The position numbers and the translations under genes were made by a program. A stretch of DNA of 64,000 bases. Source: Paraburkholderia sediminicola. Lineage in GTDB: Bacteria > Pseudomonadota > Gammaproteobacteria > Burkholderiales > Burkholderiaceae. The notes below the pieces were generated by a model. The model was not told where the DNA came from. It did not search any database and saw only the letters and a list, made by a program, of their open reading frames with translations. Positions 34,623-44,430 of the stretch are shown here, piece after piece. Location of the stretch: assembly GCF_902859805.1 (NCBI RefSeq), contig NZ_CADIKC010000012.1, positions 172,197 through 236,196 of the forward strand, given 5' to 3'. Numbering within the stretch: position 1 is the stretch's first letter; every line of letters begins with the position of its first letter.

Positions 34623-36353
34623 TCAGGCTGTCTTGTCTGCCTGCACCTTCAATTCGCTCATCATCCGTTCGCGCATGACGAATTTCTGCACCTTGCCGGT
34701 CACCGTCATCGGCAATTCGTCGACGAAGCGGATGTACTTCGGTATCTTGTAGTGCGCGATCTGGCCCTGGCAGAACTGCTGGATTTCCTCCGCTGTGGTC
34801 TGCTCTCCTGAGCGCAATACGATCCAGGCACACACTTCCTCGCCGTACTTCGCGTCGGGCACGCCGAAGACCTGCACGCTCTGGATTTTCGGGTGGCGGA
34901 ACAAAAACTCTTCGATCTCGCGCGGGTAGATGTTTTCGCCGCCGCGAATCAGCATGTCCTTCAGGCGGCCGACGATGTTGCAATAGCCTTCGGCATCGAT
35001 CGTCGCCAGATCGCCGGTATGCATCCAGCCGTCGACGATGCTCTCCTGCGTCTTCGCTTCGTCCCCCCAATAGCCCTGCATCACCGAATAACCCTTGGTG
35101 CACAGTTCGCCCGTTTCGCCGACCGGCACGATCGCGCCGAGCGGATCGACGATCTTCACCTCCAGATGCGGCTGGATACGGCCGACCGTCGTGGTGCGTT
35201 TGTCGAGTGGATCAGTAGTCGAACTCTGGAAGGACACCGGGCTGGTCTCCGTCATGCCGTATGCGATCGTGATCTCGTTCAGATGCATCTTCGAGACGAC
35301 CTTCTTCATCGTCTCGATCGGGCACGGCGAACCCGCCATGATTCCGGTGCGCAGACGCAAGAAGTCATAAGTGGCGAAGTTCGGATGATCGAGTTCGGCG
35401 ATGAACATGGTCGGCACCCCGTGCAGCGCCGTGCACTGCTCTTCGGCGACGGCCGCGAGAGTCGCGGCCGGATCGAAGCCTTCACCCGGGAACACCATAT
35501 TCGCGCCGACCGATACGCAGGCCAGCACCGCCAGCACCATGCCGAAGCAGTGATAGAGCGGGACGGGAATGCACAGGCCGTCCTGCTCCGATAAACGCAT
35601 TGCCATCGCGATATAGCGCGCGTTGTTGACAACGTTCCTGTGAGTCAGCGTCGCGCCCTTCGGATTGCCGGTCGTGCCGCTGGTGAACTGAATGTTGATC
35701 GGGTCGTGGGAGGAAAGCGTCGCGCCGATGGCATCGAGCCTGGCGACGTCGAGTGTTGCGCGGCCCTGCTCGATCACATCGGAGAAGGTCAGCATGCCGG
35801 GCGTTTCCGTGTCGCACATACGGATCACGTAGCGCAGATCGGGCAGGCGCGCGGCGCGCAGTTCGCCCGGCGCCTGGGTCGCCAGTTCCGGCGCGAGCTC
35901 CTGCAGCATCTCGAGGTACATCGACGTCTTGAAACGCTCTGCGGCGATGATCGCCTTGCAGCCCACCTTGTTCAAGGCGTACTCGAGTTCGGCGAGCCGG
36001 TAAGCCGGGTTGATGTTGACGAGTACGGCGCCGATGCGCGCCGTCGCGAACTGGGTAAGCAGCCACTCCACCCGGTTCGGCGACCAGATGCCGACGCGGT
36101 CGCCCTTCACGATGCCGAGTGCGAGAAGACCAGCCGCCAGCACGTCGATTTCCTCGGCAAACTCCTTCCACGTCCAGCGGATTCCCTGCTCGCGAAACAC
36201 CACGGCTGGGCGCTCCGGGAAACGCGCCGCTGTGTCACGCAGAAACTGGCCTACCGGCGCTTCGCTCAACGGAATCTCGGTCGACCCGCGAACATACGAC
36301 AGATCGTCTTTGGGTTCGATGAGTGCGCCTTCGCCTGACATGTGGGTTGCCAT
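34623..36353 (-). CDS. Acyl-CoA synthetase (AMP-forming)
   Basis: A 576-residue ANL-superfamily enzyme that activates a carboxylic acid to an acyl-adenylate and then an acyl-CoA. The P-loop-like motif is FTSGTTGNPKGATLTHRN (about residue 220), with YGMTETSPVSFQSS (about 375), the TGD motif GWMHTGDLATIDAEGYC, GENIYPREIEEFL, and the catalytic lysine in PMTVTGKVQKFVMRE near the end. Members of this size activate medium- to long-chain fatty acids or similar acids. No adjacent beta-oxidation genes identify the substrate. It is a complete single gene, about 240 bp downstream of atpC. Confidence 0.9.
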   Translation of the reverse strand: MATHMSGEGALIEPKDDLSYVRGSTEIPLSEAPVGQFLRDTAARFPERPAVVFREQGIRWTWKEFAEEIDVLAAGLLALGIVKGDRVGIWSPNRVEWLLTQFATARIGAVLVNINPAYRLAELEYALNKVGCKAIIAAERFKTSMYLEMLQELAPELATQAPGELRAARLPDLRYVIRMCDTETPGMLTFSDVIEQGRATLDVARLDAIGATLSSHDPINIQFTSGTTGNPKGATLTHRNVVNNARYIAMAMRLSEQDGLCIPVPLYHCFGMVLAVLACVSVGANMVFPGEGFDPAATLAAVAEEQCTALHGVPTMFIAELDHPNFATYDFLRLRTGIMAGSPCPIETMKKVVSKMHLNEITIAYGMTETSPVSFQSSTTDPLDKRTTTVGRIQPHLEVKIVDPLGAIVPVGETGELCTKGYSVMQGYWGDEAKTQESIVDGWMHTGDLATIDAEGYCNIVGRLKDMLIRGGENIYPREIEEFLFRHPKIQSVQVFGVPDAKYGEEVCAWIVLRSGEQTTAEEIQQFCQGQIAHYKIPKYIRFVDELPMTVTGKVQKFVMRERMMSELKVQADKTA

Positions 36354-36554
36354 GGTGTTGTCTCCGTGAGCGGAACGTCGCCCAGTCTATTGAAATGAAA
36401 TTGAAATCGATTGTGCCACCGGCGCGTGTCCGTACGGCATCAAGTCTTACCCGCAGCGCATTGGCGGCTGCAGGGCTCACTTCGACTGCTGATCGCCTGA
36501 TACGAATGCACAATTTTGCTGACCTTTCCGTAAACGTCAAGTTAAGGTCAAAAA

Positions 36555-36577
36555 AAAGCAGCCACGAAGGCTGCTTT
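36555..36577 (-). terminator. Intrinsic terminator of the atp operon
   Basis: Arms AAAGCAGCC and GGCTGCTTT (36555-36563 and 36569-36577). On the minus strand they are followed by a run of T's, just after the atpC stop. Confidence 0.85.
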
Positions 36578-36595
36578 CTCTCTGATACGTGATGC

Positions 36596-37021
36596 TTAGT
36601 TCTGACCGCGCAGCTTGCGCAGACGCTGGATCGCAGCGAGCTGAGCCGTCGCGTACGCCAGTTCCGCTTGCGCGGTGGCGTATTCGAGGTTCGAACCCGT
36701 GTTCTGCAGCGCTTCTTCTGCGCGTTTGCGTGCATCTTCGGCCTTGGCTTCGTCGAGATCCTTGCCGCGGATCGCGGTGTCGGCGAGAACCGTCACAGCG
36801 CCAGGCTGGATTTCGAGGATACCGCCGGCGACGAACACAAACTCTTCTTCGCCGTTTTCAGCTTCGATGCGCACCGCACCCGGACGAATCCGCGTGATGA
36901 GCGGCGTGTGGCCCGGCAGAATGCCGAGTTCACCTGCTTCGCCCGGCAGCGCGACGAACTTCGCCTGGCCCGAGAAGATCTGCTCTTCCGCGCTGACGAC
37001 GTCTACTTTAATGGTTGCCAT
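36596..37021 (-). CDS. atpC: ATP synthase F1 epsilon subunit
   Basis: A 141-residue subunit of the F1 central stalk that also regulates ATP hydrolysis. The start is MATIKVDVVSAEEQIFSG at 37021; an upstream in-frame codon is rejected because the family begins here. It has the N-terminal beta-sandwich (FVALPGEAGELGILPGHTPL) and the C-terminal helical hairpin (DLDEAKAEDARKRAEEAL). It is the last gene of the atp operon and is followed by a terminator. Confidence 0.95.
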   Translation of the reverse strand: MATIKVDVVSAEEQIFSGQAKFVALPGEAGELGILPGHTPLITRIRPGAVRIEAENGEEEFVFVAGGILEIQPGAVTVLADTAIRGKDLDEAKAEDARKRAEEALQNTGSNLEYATAQAELAYATAQLAAIQRLRKLRGQN

Positions 37022-37174
37022 ATCGACTCCTGTGCCGACCAGAGTTGGCGCTTCAGCGCTTACTCTGGTCCCATGCAAGGCTTTGAGCGTAGTAAGAGGC
37101 GCCGGTTTTACGTTCCAATACCGCTTGAGTATCGATACGCGCGAGGCCGGCGCCCGCTTCGTTACACCCGACCT

Positions 37175-38569
37175 TTACTGGATCTTCTTGGCCTTTTCGA
37201 AGGCTTCGTCGATCGTGCCGACCATGTAGAACGCTTGTTCCGGCAGGTGGTCGCACTCGCCTTCAACGATCATCTTGAAGCCACGAATCGTTTCCTTCAG
37301 CGGCACGTACTTGCCCGGCGAACCCGTGAACACTTCAGCGACGTGGAACGGCTGCGACAGGAAACGCTGGATCTTACGAGCGCGCGCCACGGCGAGCTTG
37401 TCTTCCGGCGCCAGTTCGTCCATGCCCAGAATCGCGATAATGTCGCGCAATTCCTTGTAGCGCTGCAGCGTTTGCTGCACGCCGCGCGTGATTGCGTAGT
37501 GCTCTTCGCCGATCACGTTCGGGTCGATCTGACGCGAGGTCGAATCGAGCGGGTCCACTGCCGGGTAGATACCCAGCGAAGCGATGTCACGCGACAACAC
37601 GACGGTTGCGTCCAGGTGGCCGAAAGTCGTAGCCGGCGACGGGTCGGTCAAGTCATCCGCAGGGACGTACACGGCCTGAACCGACGTGATCGAGCCAGTC
37701 TTGGTCGACGTAATACGCTCTTGCAGCTTACCCATTTCTTCAGCCAGCGTCGGCTGATAGCCCACTGCCGACGGCATACGGCCGAGCAGTGCCGACACTT
37801 CCGTGCCTGCCAGCGTGAAACGGTAGATGTTGTCGACGAAGAACAGCACGTCGAGGCCTTCGTCACGGAAGTGCTCAGCCATCGTCAGACCGGTCAGCGC
37901 GACGCGCAGACGGTTGCCCGGCGGCTCGTTCATCTGGCCGTACACCAGCGCGACCTTGTCGAGAACGTTCGAGTCCTTCATTTCGTGATAGAAGTCGTTC
38001 CCTTCGCGGGTACGCTCGCCAACACCGGCGAACACGGAGTAACCACCGTGTTCCTTAGCGATGTTGTTGATCAGTTCCATCATGTTCACGGTCTTGCCCA
38101 CACCGGCGCCACCGAACAGGCCAACCTTACCGCCCTTGGCGAACGGGCAGATCAGGTCGATAACCTTGATGCCGGTTTCGAGCAGTTCCGTCGACGGCGA
38201 CAGTTCGTCGAACGCCGGAGCCTTCTGGTGAATACCGCGAACCACGTCCGAGTTGATCGGGCCGGCTTCGTCGATCGGGCGACCCAGCACGTCCATGATC
38301 CGGCCGAGGGTCGGCTTGCCGACCGGCACGCTGATCGGCTTGCCGGTGTTCTTCACCGTCGTACCGCGGCGCAGACCGTCCGAGGCACCCAGACAGATGG
38401 TGCGGACGACGCCGTCGCCCAGCTGCTGCTGGACTTCGAGGGTCAGTTCCGAACCTTCGAGAATGAGCGCGTCGTAAATCTTCGGCATGGATTCACGCGG
38501 AAATTCCACGTCGATCACCGCGCCGATGCACTGTACGATCTTGCCTTCTACCAAAGCAGTAGTACTCAT
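37175..38569 (-). CDS. atpD: ATP synthase F1 beta subunit
   Basis: The 464-residue catalytic subunit, where ADP and phosphate become ATP. The Walker A motif is GGAGVGKT (about 150), with the catalytic glutamate in GVGERTREGNDFY (about 181), the Walker B region VLFFVDNIYRFT and the DELSEEDK-like region written here as MDELAPEDKLAVARARKIQRFLSQPF. The sequence and length are standard. It follows atpG with a gap of about 100 nt. Confidence 0.98.
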   Translation of the reverse strand: MSTTALVEGKIVQCIGAVIDVEFPRESMPKIYDALILEGSELTLEVQQQLGDGVVRTICLGASDGLRRGTTVKNTGKPISVPVGKPTLGRIMDVLGRPIDEAGPINSDVVRGIHQKAPAFDELSPSTELLETGIKVIDLICPFAKGGKVGLFGGAGVGKTVNMMELINNIAKEHGGYSVFAGVGERTREGNDFYHEMKDSNVLDKVALVYGQMNEPPGNRLRVALTGLTMAEHFRDEGLDVLFFVDNIYRFTLAGTEVSALLGRMPSAVGYQPTLAEEMGKLQERITSTKTGSITSVQAVYVPADDLTDPSPATTFGHLDATVVLSRDIASLGIYPAVDPLDSTSRQIDPNVIGEEHYAITRGVQQTLQRYKELRDIIAILGMDELAPEDKLAVARARKIQRFLSQPFHVAEVFTGSPGKYVPLKETIRGFKMIVEGECDHLPEQAFYMVGTIDEAFEKAKKIQ

Positions 38570-38673
38570 CGCTTTTCCTTTAGATACTCAATTCTTCACT
38601 CGCGCAAAGGCGCAGTTTCGATGGGGGTGCGCCGCGAAGGGCGCACACGAAGCAGCCTGCCTGACCGTCAAGG

Positions 38674-39558
38674 TCAGACTGCCGCCGCGCCACCGACGAT
38701 TTCCGACAGTTCTTTCGTGATCGCGGCCTGACGGCTCTTGTTGTACACGAGCTGCAGTTCGTTGATGACCGTCTTCGCGTTGTCCGAAGCGGCCTTCATC
38801 GCGACCATTCGTGCCGACTGCTCCGATGCCATGTTTTCCGCGACGGCCTGATAGACCAGCGCTTCGACATAACGCACCAGCAGTTCGTCCACCACTGCCT
38901 GTGCATCCGGCTCGTAGATGTAGTCCCACTGCGTGCTCGGCGTCGTGCCGTCTTCGTCCTTGCGCTCGAACTGGTCTGCCGACAGCGGCAGCAGTTGCTC
39001 GATCACCGGCTCCTGCTTCATCGTGTTGACGAAGCGCGTGTACGCGAGGTACACCGCCGAAACCTTGCCTTCCGAGTACAGGTCGAGCTGCACCTTCACC
39101 GCGCCGATCAGCTTTTCCAGATGCGGCGTGTCGCCCAGGTGCACGACATTCGACACCACCTTGGCGCGCAGACGATTCAGGAAACCCAGACCCTTGGTGC
39201 CGATCGCAGTTGCTTCGATCGTCTTGCCCTGGCCTTCCAGTTCCTTGAACTTCTGCAGCGACGCACGCAGCACGTTGGTGTTCATCCCGCCGCACAGACC
39301 TTTATCGGTCGTGACGAGGATGATGCCGGCCGTTTTCGCGCCTTCGTTCGACACCATGAACGGGTGACGATACTCCGGGTTCGCACGGCTCATGTGCGCA
39401 GCGATATCGCGGACCTTGTCGGCATACGGGCGAGCAGCACGCATGCGCTCCTGAGCGCGGCGCATCTTCGATGCGGCCACCATCTCCATCGCTTTCGTGA
39501 TCTTGCGCGTGTTTTGCACGCTCTTGATCTTGCCGCGAATTTCCTTCATTCCAGCCAT
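38674..39558 (-). CDS. atpG: ATP synthase F1 gamma subunit
   Basis: The 294-residue rotating central shaft. The N-terminal helix AGMKEIRGKIKSVQNTRKIT and the C-terminal signature AMKAASDNAKTVINELQLVYNKSRQAAITKELSEIV form the coiled coil inside the alpha3-beta3 ring. The internal domain has TDKGLCGGMNTNVLR. It lies between atpA and atpD as usual. Confidence 0.97.
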   Translation of the reverse strand: MAGMKEIRGKIKSVQNTRKITKAMEMVAASKMRRAQERMRAARPYADKVRDIAAHMSRANPEYRHPFMVSNEGAKTAGIILVTTDKGLCGGMNTNVLRASLQKFKELEGQGKTIEATAIGTKGLGFLNRLRAKVVSNVVHLGDTPHLEKLIGAVKVQLDLYSEGKVSAVYLAYTRFVNTMKQEPVIEQLLPLSADQFERKDEDGTTPSTQWDYIYEPDAQAVVDELLVRYVEALVYQAVAENMASEQSARMVAMKAASDNAKTVINELQLVYNKSRQAAITKELSEIVGGAAAV

Positions 39559-39649
39559 TGCTTGCTCCTTGATCGAAGCAGCGCGGGTTCAGTTGCCTGC
39601 GGCCCGCGCCGCTTCAAGGTCCGTTTATGCCTTGCGGATCACTCGCGGA

Positions 39650-41191
39650 TCAATAAGCGCCGGACTTCTTGAAGTCTTTGAGAGCCGTATGCAGCAGGGC
39701 TTCGTCGTCCTTCGAGAGTTCCTTGGTATCTTCGATGCGCTTGATCAGGTCAGCGTGCTTCGACTTCAGGTAATCGCGCAGGCCCTTTTCGAACGGCAGC
39801 ACTTGCGCGACTTCGAGGTCGTCGAGGTAACCGTTGTTCGCAGCGAACAGCGCGACAGCCAGCTCCCACACTTGCAGCGGCTGATACTGCGGCTGCTTCA
39901 GCAGTTCCGTCACGCGGCGGCCGCGCTCCAGTTGCTTGCGGGTTGCTTCGTCGAGGTCCGATGCGAACTGCGCAAACGCCGCGAGTTCACGGTACTGCGC
40001 CAGGTCGGTACGGATACCGCCCGACAGCTTCTTCACGACCTTGGTTTGAGCCGCACCACCCACGCGCGAGACCGACACACCGGCGTTAATTGCCGGGCGG
40101 ATACCTGCGTTGAAGAGGTCGGTTTCCAGGAAGATCTGGCCGTCGGTAATCGAGATCACGTTCGTCGGAACGAATGCGGTCACGTCGCCTGCTTGCGTTT
40201 CAATGACCGGCAGCGCCGTCAGCGAACCGCTCTTGCCTTTCACTTCACCATTCGTGAACTTCTCGACGTACTCTTCCGAGACGCGAGCAGCACGTTCCAG
40301 CAGACGCGAGTGCAGATAGAACACGTCACCCGGGTAAGCTTCACGGCCCGGCGGGCGGCGCAGCAGCAGCGAGATCTGACGGTATGCCCAAGCTTGCTTG
40401 GTCAAGTCGTCATAAACGATCAGGGCGTCTTGACCGCGGTCGCGGAAGTATTCGCCCATCGTGCAGCCGGCGTACGGTGCGAGGTATTGCATCGCAGCCG
40501 ATTCCGAAGCCGAAGCGGCCACGACGATCGTGTATTCCAGCGCGCCGGTTTCTTCCAGCTTGCGGACCACGTTCATGATCGACGAAGCCTTCTGGCCGAT
40601 CGCGACGTAGATACAGAAGAGGTTCTTGCCCTTCTGGTTGATGATCGCGTCGACTGCGACTGCGGTCTTGCCGCACTGGCGGTCGCCGATGATCAGCTCA
40701 CGCTGGCCACGGCCAACCGGCACCATCGCGTCGATCGACTTCAGACCGGTTTGGACCGGTTCCGAAACCGACTTACGCCAGATCACGCCCGGAGCAATCT
40801 TTTCGATTGCGTCGGTCTTCTTCGCGTTGATCGGGCCTTTGCCGTCGATCGGGTTGCCGAGTGCATCGACCACGCGGCCGAGCAGTTCCGGACCCACCGG
40901 CACTTCGAGAATGCGACCCGTCGTCTTGACGATGTCGCCTTCCGAAATGTGTTCGTACTCACCCAGAATCACGGCGCCGACCGAGTCGCGCTCGAGGTTC
41001 AGTGCGAGACCGAAGGTGTTGCCCGGGAATTCGAGCATTTCGCCCTGCATCACTTCCGACAGGCCGTGGATACGCACGATACCGTCGGTCACGGAGATCA
41101 CGGTGCCCTGGTTGCGAACGTCTGCGCTCGCTTCAAGGCCCTGGATCCGGCTCTTGATCAGCTCGCTGATCTCAGAGGGATTGAGTTGCAT
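39650..41191 (-). CDS. atpA: ATP synthase F1 alpha subunit
   Basis: The 513-residue non-catalytic nucleotide-binding subunit. The Walker A motif is GDRQCGKTAVAVD (about 169-176) and the Walker B region is DALIVYDDLTKQAWAYRQISLLLRRPPGREAYPGD, containing the ATP synthase alpha/beta signature. The start is MQLNPSEISELIKSRI. It is followed by atpG and preceded by atpH 58 nt upstream. Confidence 0.98.
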   Translation of the reverse strand: MQLNPSEISELIKSRIQGLEASADVRNQGTVISVTDGIVRIHGLSEVMQGEMLEFPGNTFGLALNLERDSVGAVILGEYEHISEGDIVKTTGRILEVPVGPELLGRVVDALGNPIDGKGPINAKKTDAIEKIAPGVIWRKSVSEPVQTGLKSIDAMVPVGRGQRELIIGDRQCGKTAVAVDAIINQKGKNLFCIYVAIGQKASSIMNVVRKLEETGALEYTIVVAASASESAAMQYLAPYAGCTMGEYFRDRGQDALIVYDDLTKQAWAYRQISLLLRRPPGREAYPGDVFYLHSRLLERAARVSEEYVEKFTNGEVKGKSGSLTALPVIETQAGDVTAFVPTNVISITDGQIFLETDLFNAGIRPAINAGVSVSRVGGAAQTKVVKKLSGGIRTDLAQYRELAAFAQFASDLDEATRKQLERGRRVTELLKQPQYQPLQVWELAVALFAANNGYLDDLEVAQVLPFEKGLRDYLKSKHADLIKRIEDTKELSKDDEALLHTALKDFKKSGAY

Positions 41192-41249
41192 TATTCGCTC
41201 CTGATAGTCAATTCTGTTGCGTGCCAGCTGCTAAAGCGCCTCGGGCGCT

Positions 41250-41789
41250 TCAGGCCGTCAGAGCCGTCTGCATGCTGGCAAGCCGCGCGCGGACCGAGGT
41301 ATCGAGCACTTCGTCGCCGACCGTCACGCGCACGCCGCCGATCAGCGACGAGTCGACTTCGACCGTCGGCTTCAGCTTGCGCTTGAATTTGCGTTCGAGA
41401 CCTGCGACGAGTTCGTTCAACTGCGCGCCTTCGAGCGGGAATGCGCTGACGATCAGCACATCTGCCGCCCCTTCGCGGGCGTTCTTCAACTCTTCGAACT
41501 GCGTGGCGATTTCCGGCAGCAATTGCAGGCGATGGTTATCGACCAGCATTTGCACCAGATTCTTCGCTTGCGCATTGTCCTTGAGCGGCGACTTGACCGC
41601 GGACAGCAGCAGATCGCTGACCTGTGCGCGGCTCACTTTCGGGCTCGAGGCGATCGACAGCACTTCGGGCAGACGCGCAACCTGTGCCAGCTCCTGCACG
41701 AGCGTGGACCAGGCGGCGATGTCACCAGCTTCGGCCACGCCAAACAGCGCTTCTGCGTACGGACGGGCGATGGTTGCAAGTTCGGCCAT
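41250..41789 (-). CDS. atpH: ATP synthase F1 delta subunit
   Basis: The 179-residue peripheral stalk subunit that ties the b subunit to the top of the alpha3-beta3 ring. It has the expected start MAELATIARPYAEALFG and the C-terminal delta signature KPTVEVDSSLIGGVRVTVGDEVLDTSV. It follows atpF by 2 nt, so the two are translationally coupled. Confidence 0.96.
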   Translation of the reverse strand: MAELATIARPYAEALFGVAEAGDIAAWSTLVQELAQVARLPEVLSIASSPKVSRAQVSDLLLSAVKSPLKDNAQAKNLVQMLVDNHRLQLLPEIATQFEELKNAREGAADVLIVSAFPLEGAQLNELVAGLERKFKRKLKPTVEVDSSLIGGVRVTVGDEVLDTSVRARLASMQTALTA

Positions 41790-41791
41790 GA

Positions 41792-42262
41792 TCAGAGCTC
41801 GGCTTTCAGTTGATTCAGCAGGTCAGCGTGAGCTGCCTGGTCGACTTCGCGCTTCAGGATCTGTTCAGCGCCCTTCACTGCGAGTGCAGCAACTTCGCCG
41901 CGCAGCGTTTCGCGGGCTTTCACGACTTGCTGTTCCGCGTCGGCCTTCGCTTGCGCGATGATGCGAGCGGCTTCAGCTTGTGCTTGAGCCTTGATTTCGT
42001 CGGCGACTGTCACTGCGCGCTTTTCTGCGTCAGCAATACGTTGCTGACCGTCGTTGCGTGCCTGAGCCAGTTCCTGGTCGACGCGCTTGTGGGCGGCTTC
42101 GAGTTCAGCCTTGCCCTTTTCAGCGGCAGACAAACCGTCAGCAATCTTCTTTGAGCGCTCGTCGAGGGCGTTGATCAACGGCGGCCACACGAACTTCATC
42201 GTGAACCACGCGAGGATCAGGAACACGACCATTTGCGCAAACAGGGTTGCGTTGAGATTCAC
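41792..42262 (-). CDS. atpF: ATP synthase F0 b subunit
   Basis: A 156-residue peripheral stalk subunit. The N-terminal membrane anchor (NATLFAQMVVFLILAWFTMKFV) is followed by a long, charged, coiled-coil helix rich in A, E, K and Q. It dimerises and meets the delta subunit. It is located between atpE and atpH. Confidence 0.95.
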   Translation of the reverse strand: MNLNATLFAQMVVFLILAWFTMKFVWPPLINALDERSKKIADGLSAAEKGKAELEAAHKRVDQELAQARNDGQQRIADAEKRAVTVADEIKAQAQAEAARIIAQAKADAEQQVVKARETLRGEVAALAVKGAEQILKREVDQAAHADLLNQLKAEL

Positions 42263-42400
42263 GGTGTTTCCTTAAACGTTGCTAGTTCGGAAAGTGAAAC
42301 GGCAAGGCGCTCATCGATTCTGTATTCGATCAGCGCCCAAGTGCCCGTTCCGCCCTGCGCCTTTACCAGTTATAGCTCAGGCGCAAACTTCCGAGGAACC

Positions 42401-42670
42401 TCAGCCTGCCAGCTTCGACAGCAGCGGGTTCGCGAACGCGAACAGCATTGCCACACCAACGCCAATCAGGAACGCAGCATCGATCAGACCAGCCAGCAGG
42501 AACATCTTGGTTTGCAGCGGGTTCATCAGTTCCGGTTGACGAGCACATGCTTCGATGTACTTGCCACCCATCAGGCCGATACCGATACAGGCGCCGATTG
42601 CACCCAGGCCGATGATGATGCCGATACCGATGGCGGTCAGACCCTGGATGTTGGCGATGAAAGCTTGCAT
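42401..42670 (-). CDS. atpE: ATP synthase F0 c subunit
   Basis: An 89-residue two-helix proteolipid that forms the proton-driven rotor ring. The first helix is glycine-rich (IGIGIIIGLGAIGACIGIGLMGGK). The polar loop is ARQPE. The second helix has the proton-carrying carboxylate in LAGLIDAAFLIGVGVA, an aspartate. The start is the ATG at 42670 (MQAFIANIQG); the GTG two codons upstream is less likely. Confidence 0.96.
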   Translation of the reverse strand: MQAFIANIQGLTAIGIGIIIGLGAIGACIGIGLMGGKYIEACARQPELMNPLQTKMFLLAGLIDAAFLIGVGVAMLFAFANPLLSKLAG

Positions 42671-42763
42671 GATCACTCCTTTGTGAAAAGTCTTTTAGAA
42701 CTGGTTGGAACTGGGATTTAATAAAAACAAAACTAAAACAATTCGTCGTTCGACACGCCGTGA

Positions 42764-43615
42764 TTAGTGGCTGTCGTGTGCCTGTCCGATGTACACCAGC
42801 GTCAGCATCATGAAAATGAACGCTTGCAGCAGAACGATCAGGATGTGGAAGATCGCCCAGACCGTGCCTGCGATGACGTGGCCGATAAAGCCGAGCACTG
42901 ACGCGTCCGCGCCGAAACCCCACATGCTGCCGAGGAGAGCAATCAGCAGGAACAACAGCTCACCCGCGTACATGTTGCCGAACAGCCGCATGCCGAGCGA
43001 AACCGTCTTTGCGACGAACTCGATAATGTTCAATGCAAGGTTCGGGATCCACAGCAGCGGATGCGCGCCGAACGGAGCGGACAGCAGTTCATGCACGAAG
43101 CCGCCTGCGCCCTTGATCTTGAAGTTGTAGTAAATCATCAGCGCGAACACGCCGAGTGCGATACCGAGCGTACCGTTCAGGTCGGCTGTCGGCACGATGC
43201 GATGGTGGGGGATGGCTTCCGACAGGCCCAGCCAGCCGATCACGCGGCCCGGCAGGTCGACGGGGATGAAGTCGAGCGAGTTCATCAGCGCGACCCAGAC
43301 GAACACGGTCAGTGCCAGCGGTGCGATGAAGGTGCGCGAGCCGTGGATCATCGACTTCGATTGATCTTCGACCATCTCGACCAGCATTTCGATCGCGCAC
43401 TGGAAACGACCCGGCACGCCGGACGTTGCCTTGCGAGCCGCCAGATGCAGGATGGCGATCGTGGCCAGACCGCAAACGATCGACCAGAAAAGGGTGTCCA
43501 GATTCCACACGTGAATGTCGAAAATCGACGTCTGGTGCGCGGTGGAAAAGTTCTGCAAGTGGTGCGCGATGTACTCGGACGGATCCAGAGCGCGCGTGCC
43601 TTCGCTAGCTGCCAT
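42764..43615 (-). CDS. atpB: ATP synthase F0 a subunit
   Basis: The 283-residue proton-channel subunit. The start is placed at MAASEGTRALDPSEYIAHHL (43615), since the frame's upstream extension lacks family character. The conserved essential arginine is in SLGMRLFGNMYAGELLFLLI, and the C-terminal helices carry LQAFIFMMLTLVYIGQA. With about six membrane helices it delivers protons to the c ring. Confidence 0.96.
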   Translation of the reverse strand: MAASEGTRALDPSEYIAHHLQNFSTAHQTSIFDIHVWNLDTLFWSIVCGLATIAILHLAARKATSGVPGRFQCAIEMLVEMVEDQSKSMIHGSRTFIAPLALTVFVWVALMNSLDFIPVDLPGRVIGWLGLSEAIPHHRIVPTADLNGTLGIALGVFALMIYYNFKIKGAGGFVHELLSAPFGAHPLLWIPNLALNIIEFVAKTVSLGMRLFGNMYAGELLFLLIALLGSMWGFGADASVLGFIGHVIAGTVWAIFHILIVLLQAFIFMMLTLVYIGQAHDSH

Positions 43616-43776
43616 ATCGTTAATGCCACCCAAATTGTCGAAAATCGTCTTAGGCCGTTCCCGCCGCAATTCTGTATTGCGGGAACACGCCGGGTGCGGA
43701 TCGCGTCATATCCGCACTCCTTACGCCAGCGCTGCGCGCCAGCCTGAATTTTGTGTTGCTACTCTCTGCTCCTACC

Positions 43777-44322
43777 TTAGCGCCACGCGAGGGCGATCCA
43801 GTATGTCTTGAGCGCGATGAGGTAGGTCACGAGCAGCGGCACCCAGCGTACGTCGTGATACCAGAAAGCGATGGCTACAAACATCGCGATCGTTGTCCCC
43901 ATCTTGAGCGCTTCGCCGATCATCCAGCTCATCACTGTTTCGGCGCCGCTCAGCGTTCTAAGTCGTGCCGCGAACAGCGCGCCCGGCACCCAGCAGATCG
44001 CTCCCCCCAGGAACGCGGACAGCGCAGCAGCGCCCGGCGGCTTGTAGAACAGCCACCACACCAGCGTAGCACCCAGGGACAAAACCATTTGCGCCGCCAC
44101 GACCTTGAAAGGCGTGACACGCGATGGACGACTCACGTTCGGACCAAACAGCTTTTCAGCCTCGGCCCGCGTGAGCGGAACGATATTGTTATCTTGTTGC
44201 TCGACATCCCACGCATCGTCAGTTGTAACGTGCTGACCGGTGGACGCAACGGAAACGGTGCGTTCAGCGCGGTGGTCGTCACGCCCATTCTTCGGCGCTT
44301 GATTCGACGTTTTAACCGCCAT
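43777..44322 (-). CDS. atpI: ATP synthase subunit I (AtpI-like)
   Basis: A 181-residue first gene of the operon. The N-terminal about 70 residues are hydrophilic and variable (AVKTSNQAPKNGRDD), and four hydrophobic helices follow. AtpI proteins assist c-ring assembly or Mg2+ supply, and their N-termini vary. It is longer than the E. coli protein (about 126 residues) because of the hydrophilic leader. The next gene, atpB, starts about 160 bp downstream. Confidence 0.85.
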   Translation of the reverse strand: MAVKTSNQAPKNGRDDHRAERTVSVASTGQHVTTDDAWDVEQQDNNIVPLTRAEAEKLFGPNVSRPSRVTPFKVVAAQMVLSLGATLVWWLFYKPPGAAALSAFLGGAICWVPGALFAARLRTLSGAETVMSWMIGEALKMGTTIAMFVAIAFWYHDVRWVPLLVTYLIALKTYWIALAWR

Positions 44323-44401
44323 CGCAGTGTTCCGAAAGTCTTGTTCCAGCCCGCGAGCTTACGCTGCGCTTACGGGGTTGCCGTGCAATTAAATCCGGGC
44401 G

Positions 44402-44430
44402 ATTGTAAGCGATAGTTGCAGGCAATTCAA
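44402..44430 (-). promoter_or_regulatory. Promoter of the atp operon
   Basis: On the minus strand a -35 box TTGAAT (44430-44425) and a -10 box TACAAT (44407-44402) are exactly 17 nt apart. Transcription would start about 44395, leaving a leader of about 73 nt before atpI. Confidence 0.72.

Noticed and set aside
36668..38731. A 687-codon frame antisense to atpC and atpD
   Set aside because: Shadow of the ATP synthase genes.
39497..41386. A 629-codon frame antisense to atpG, atpA and atpH
   Set aside because: Shadow; the atp genes on the minus strand are unambiguous.
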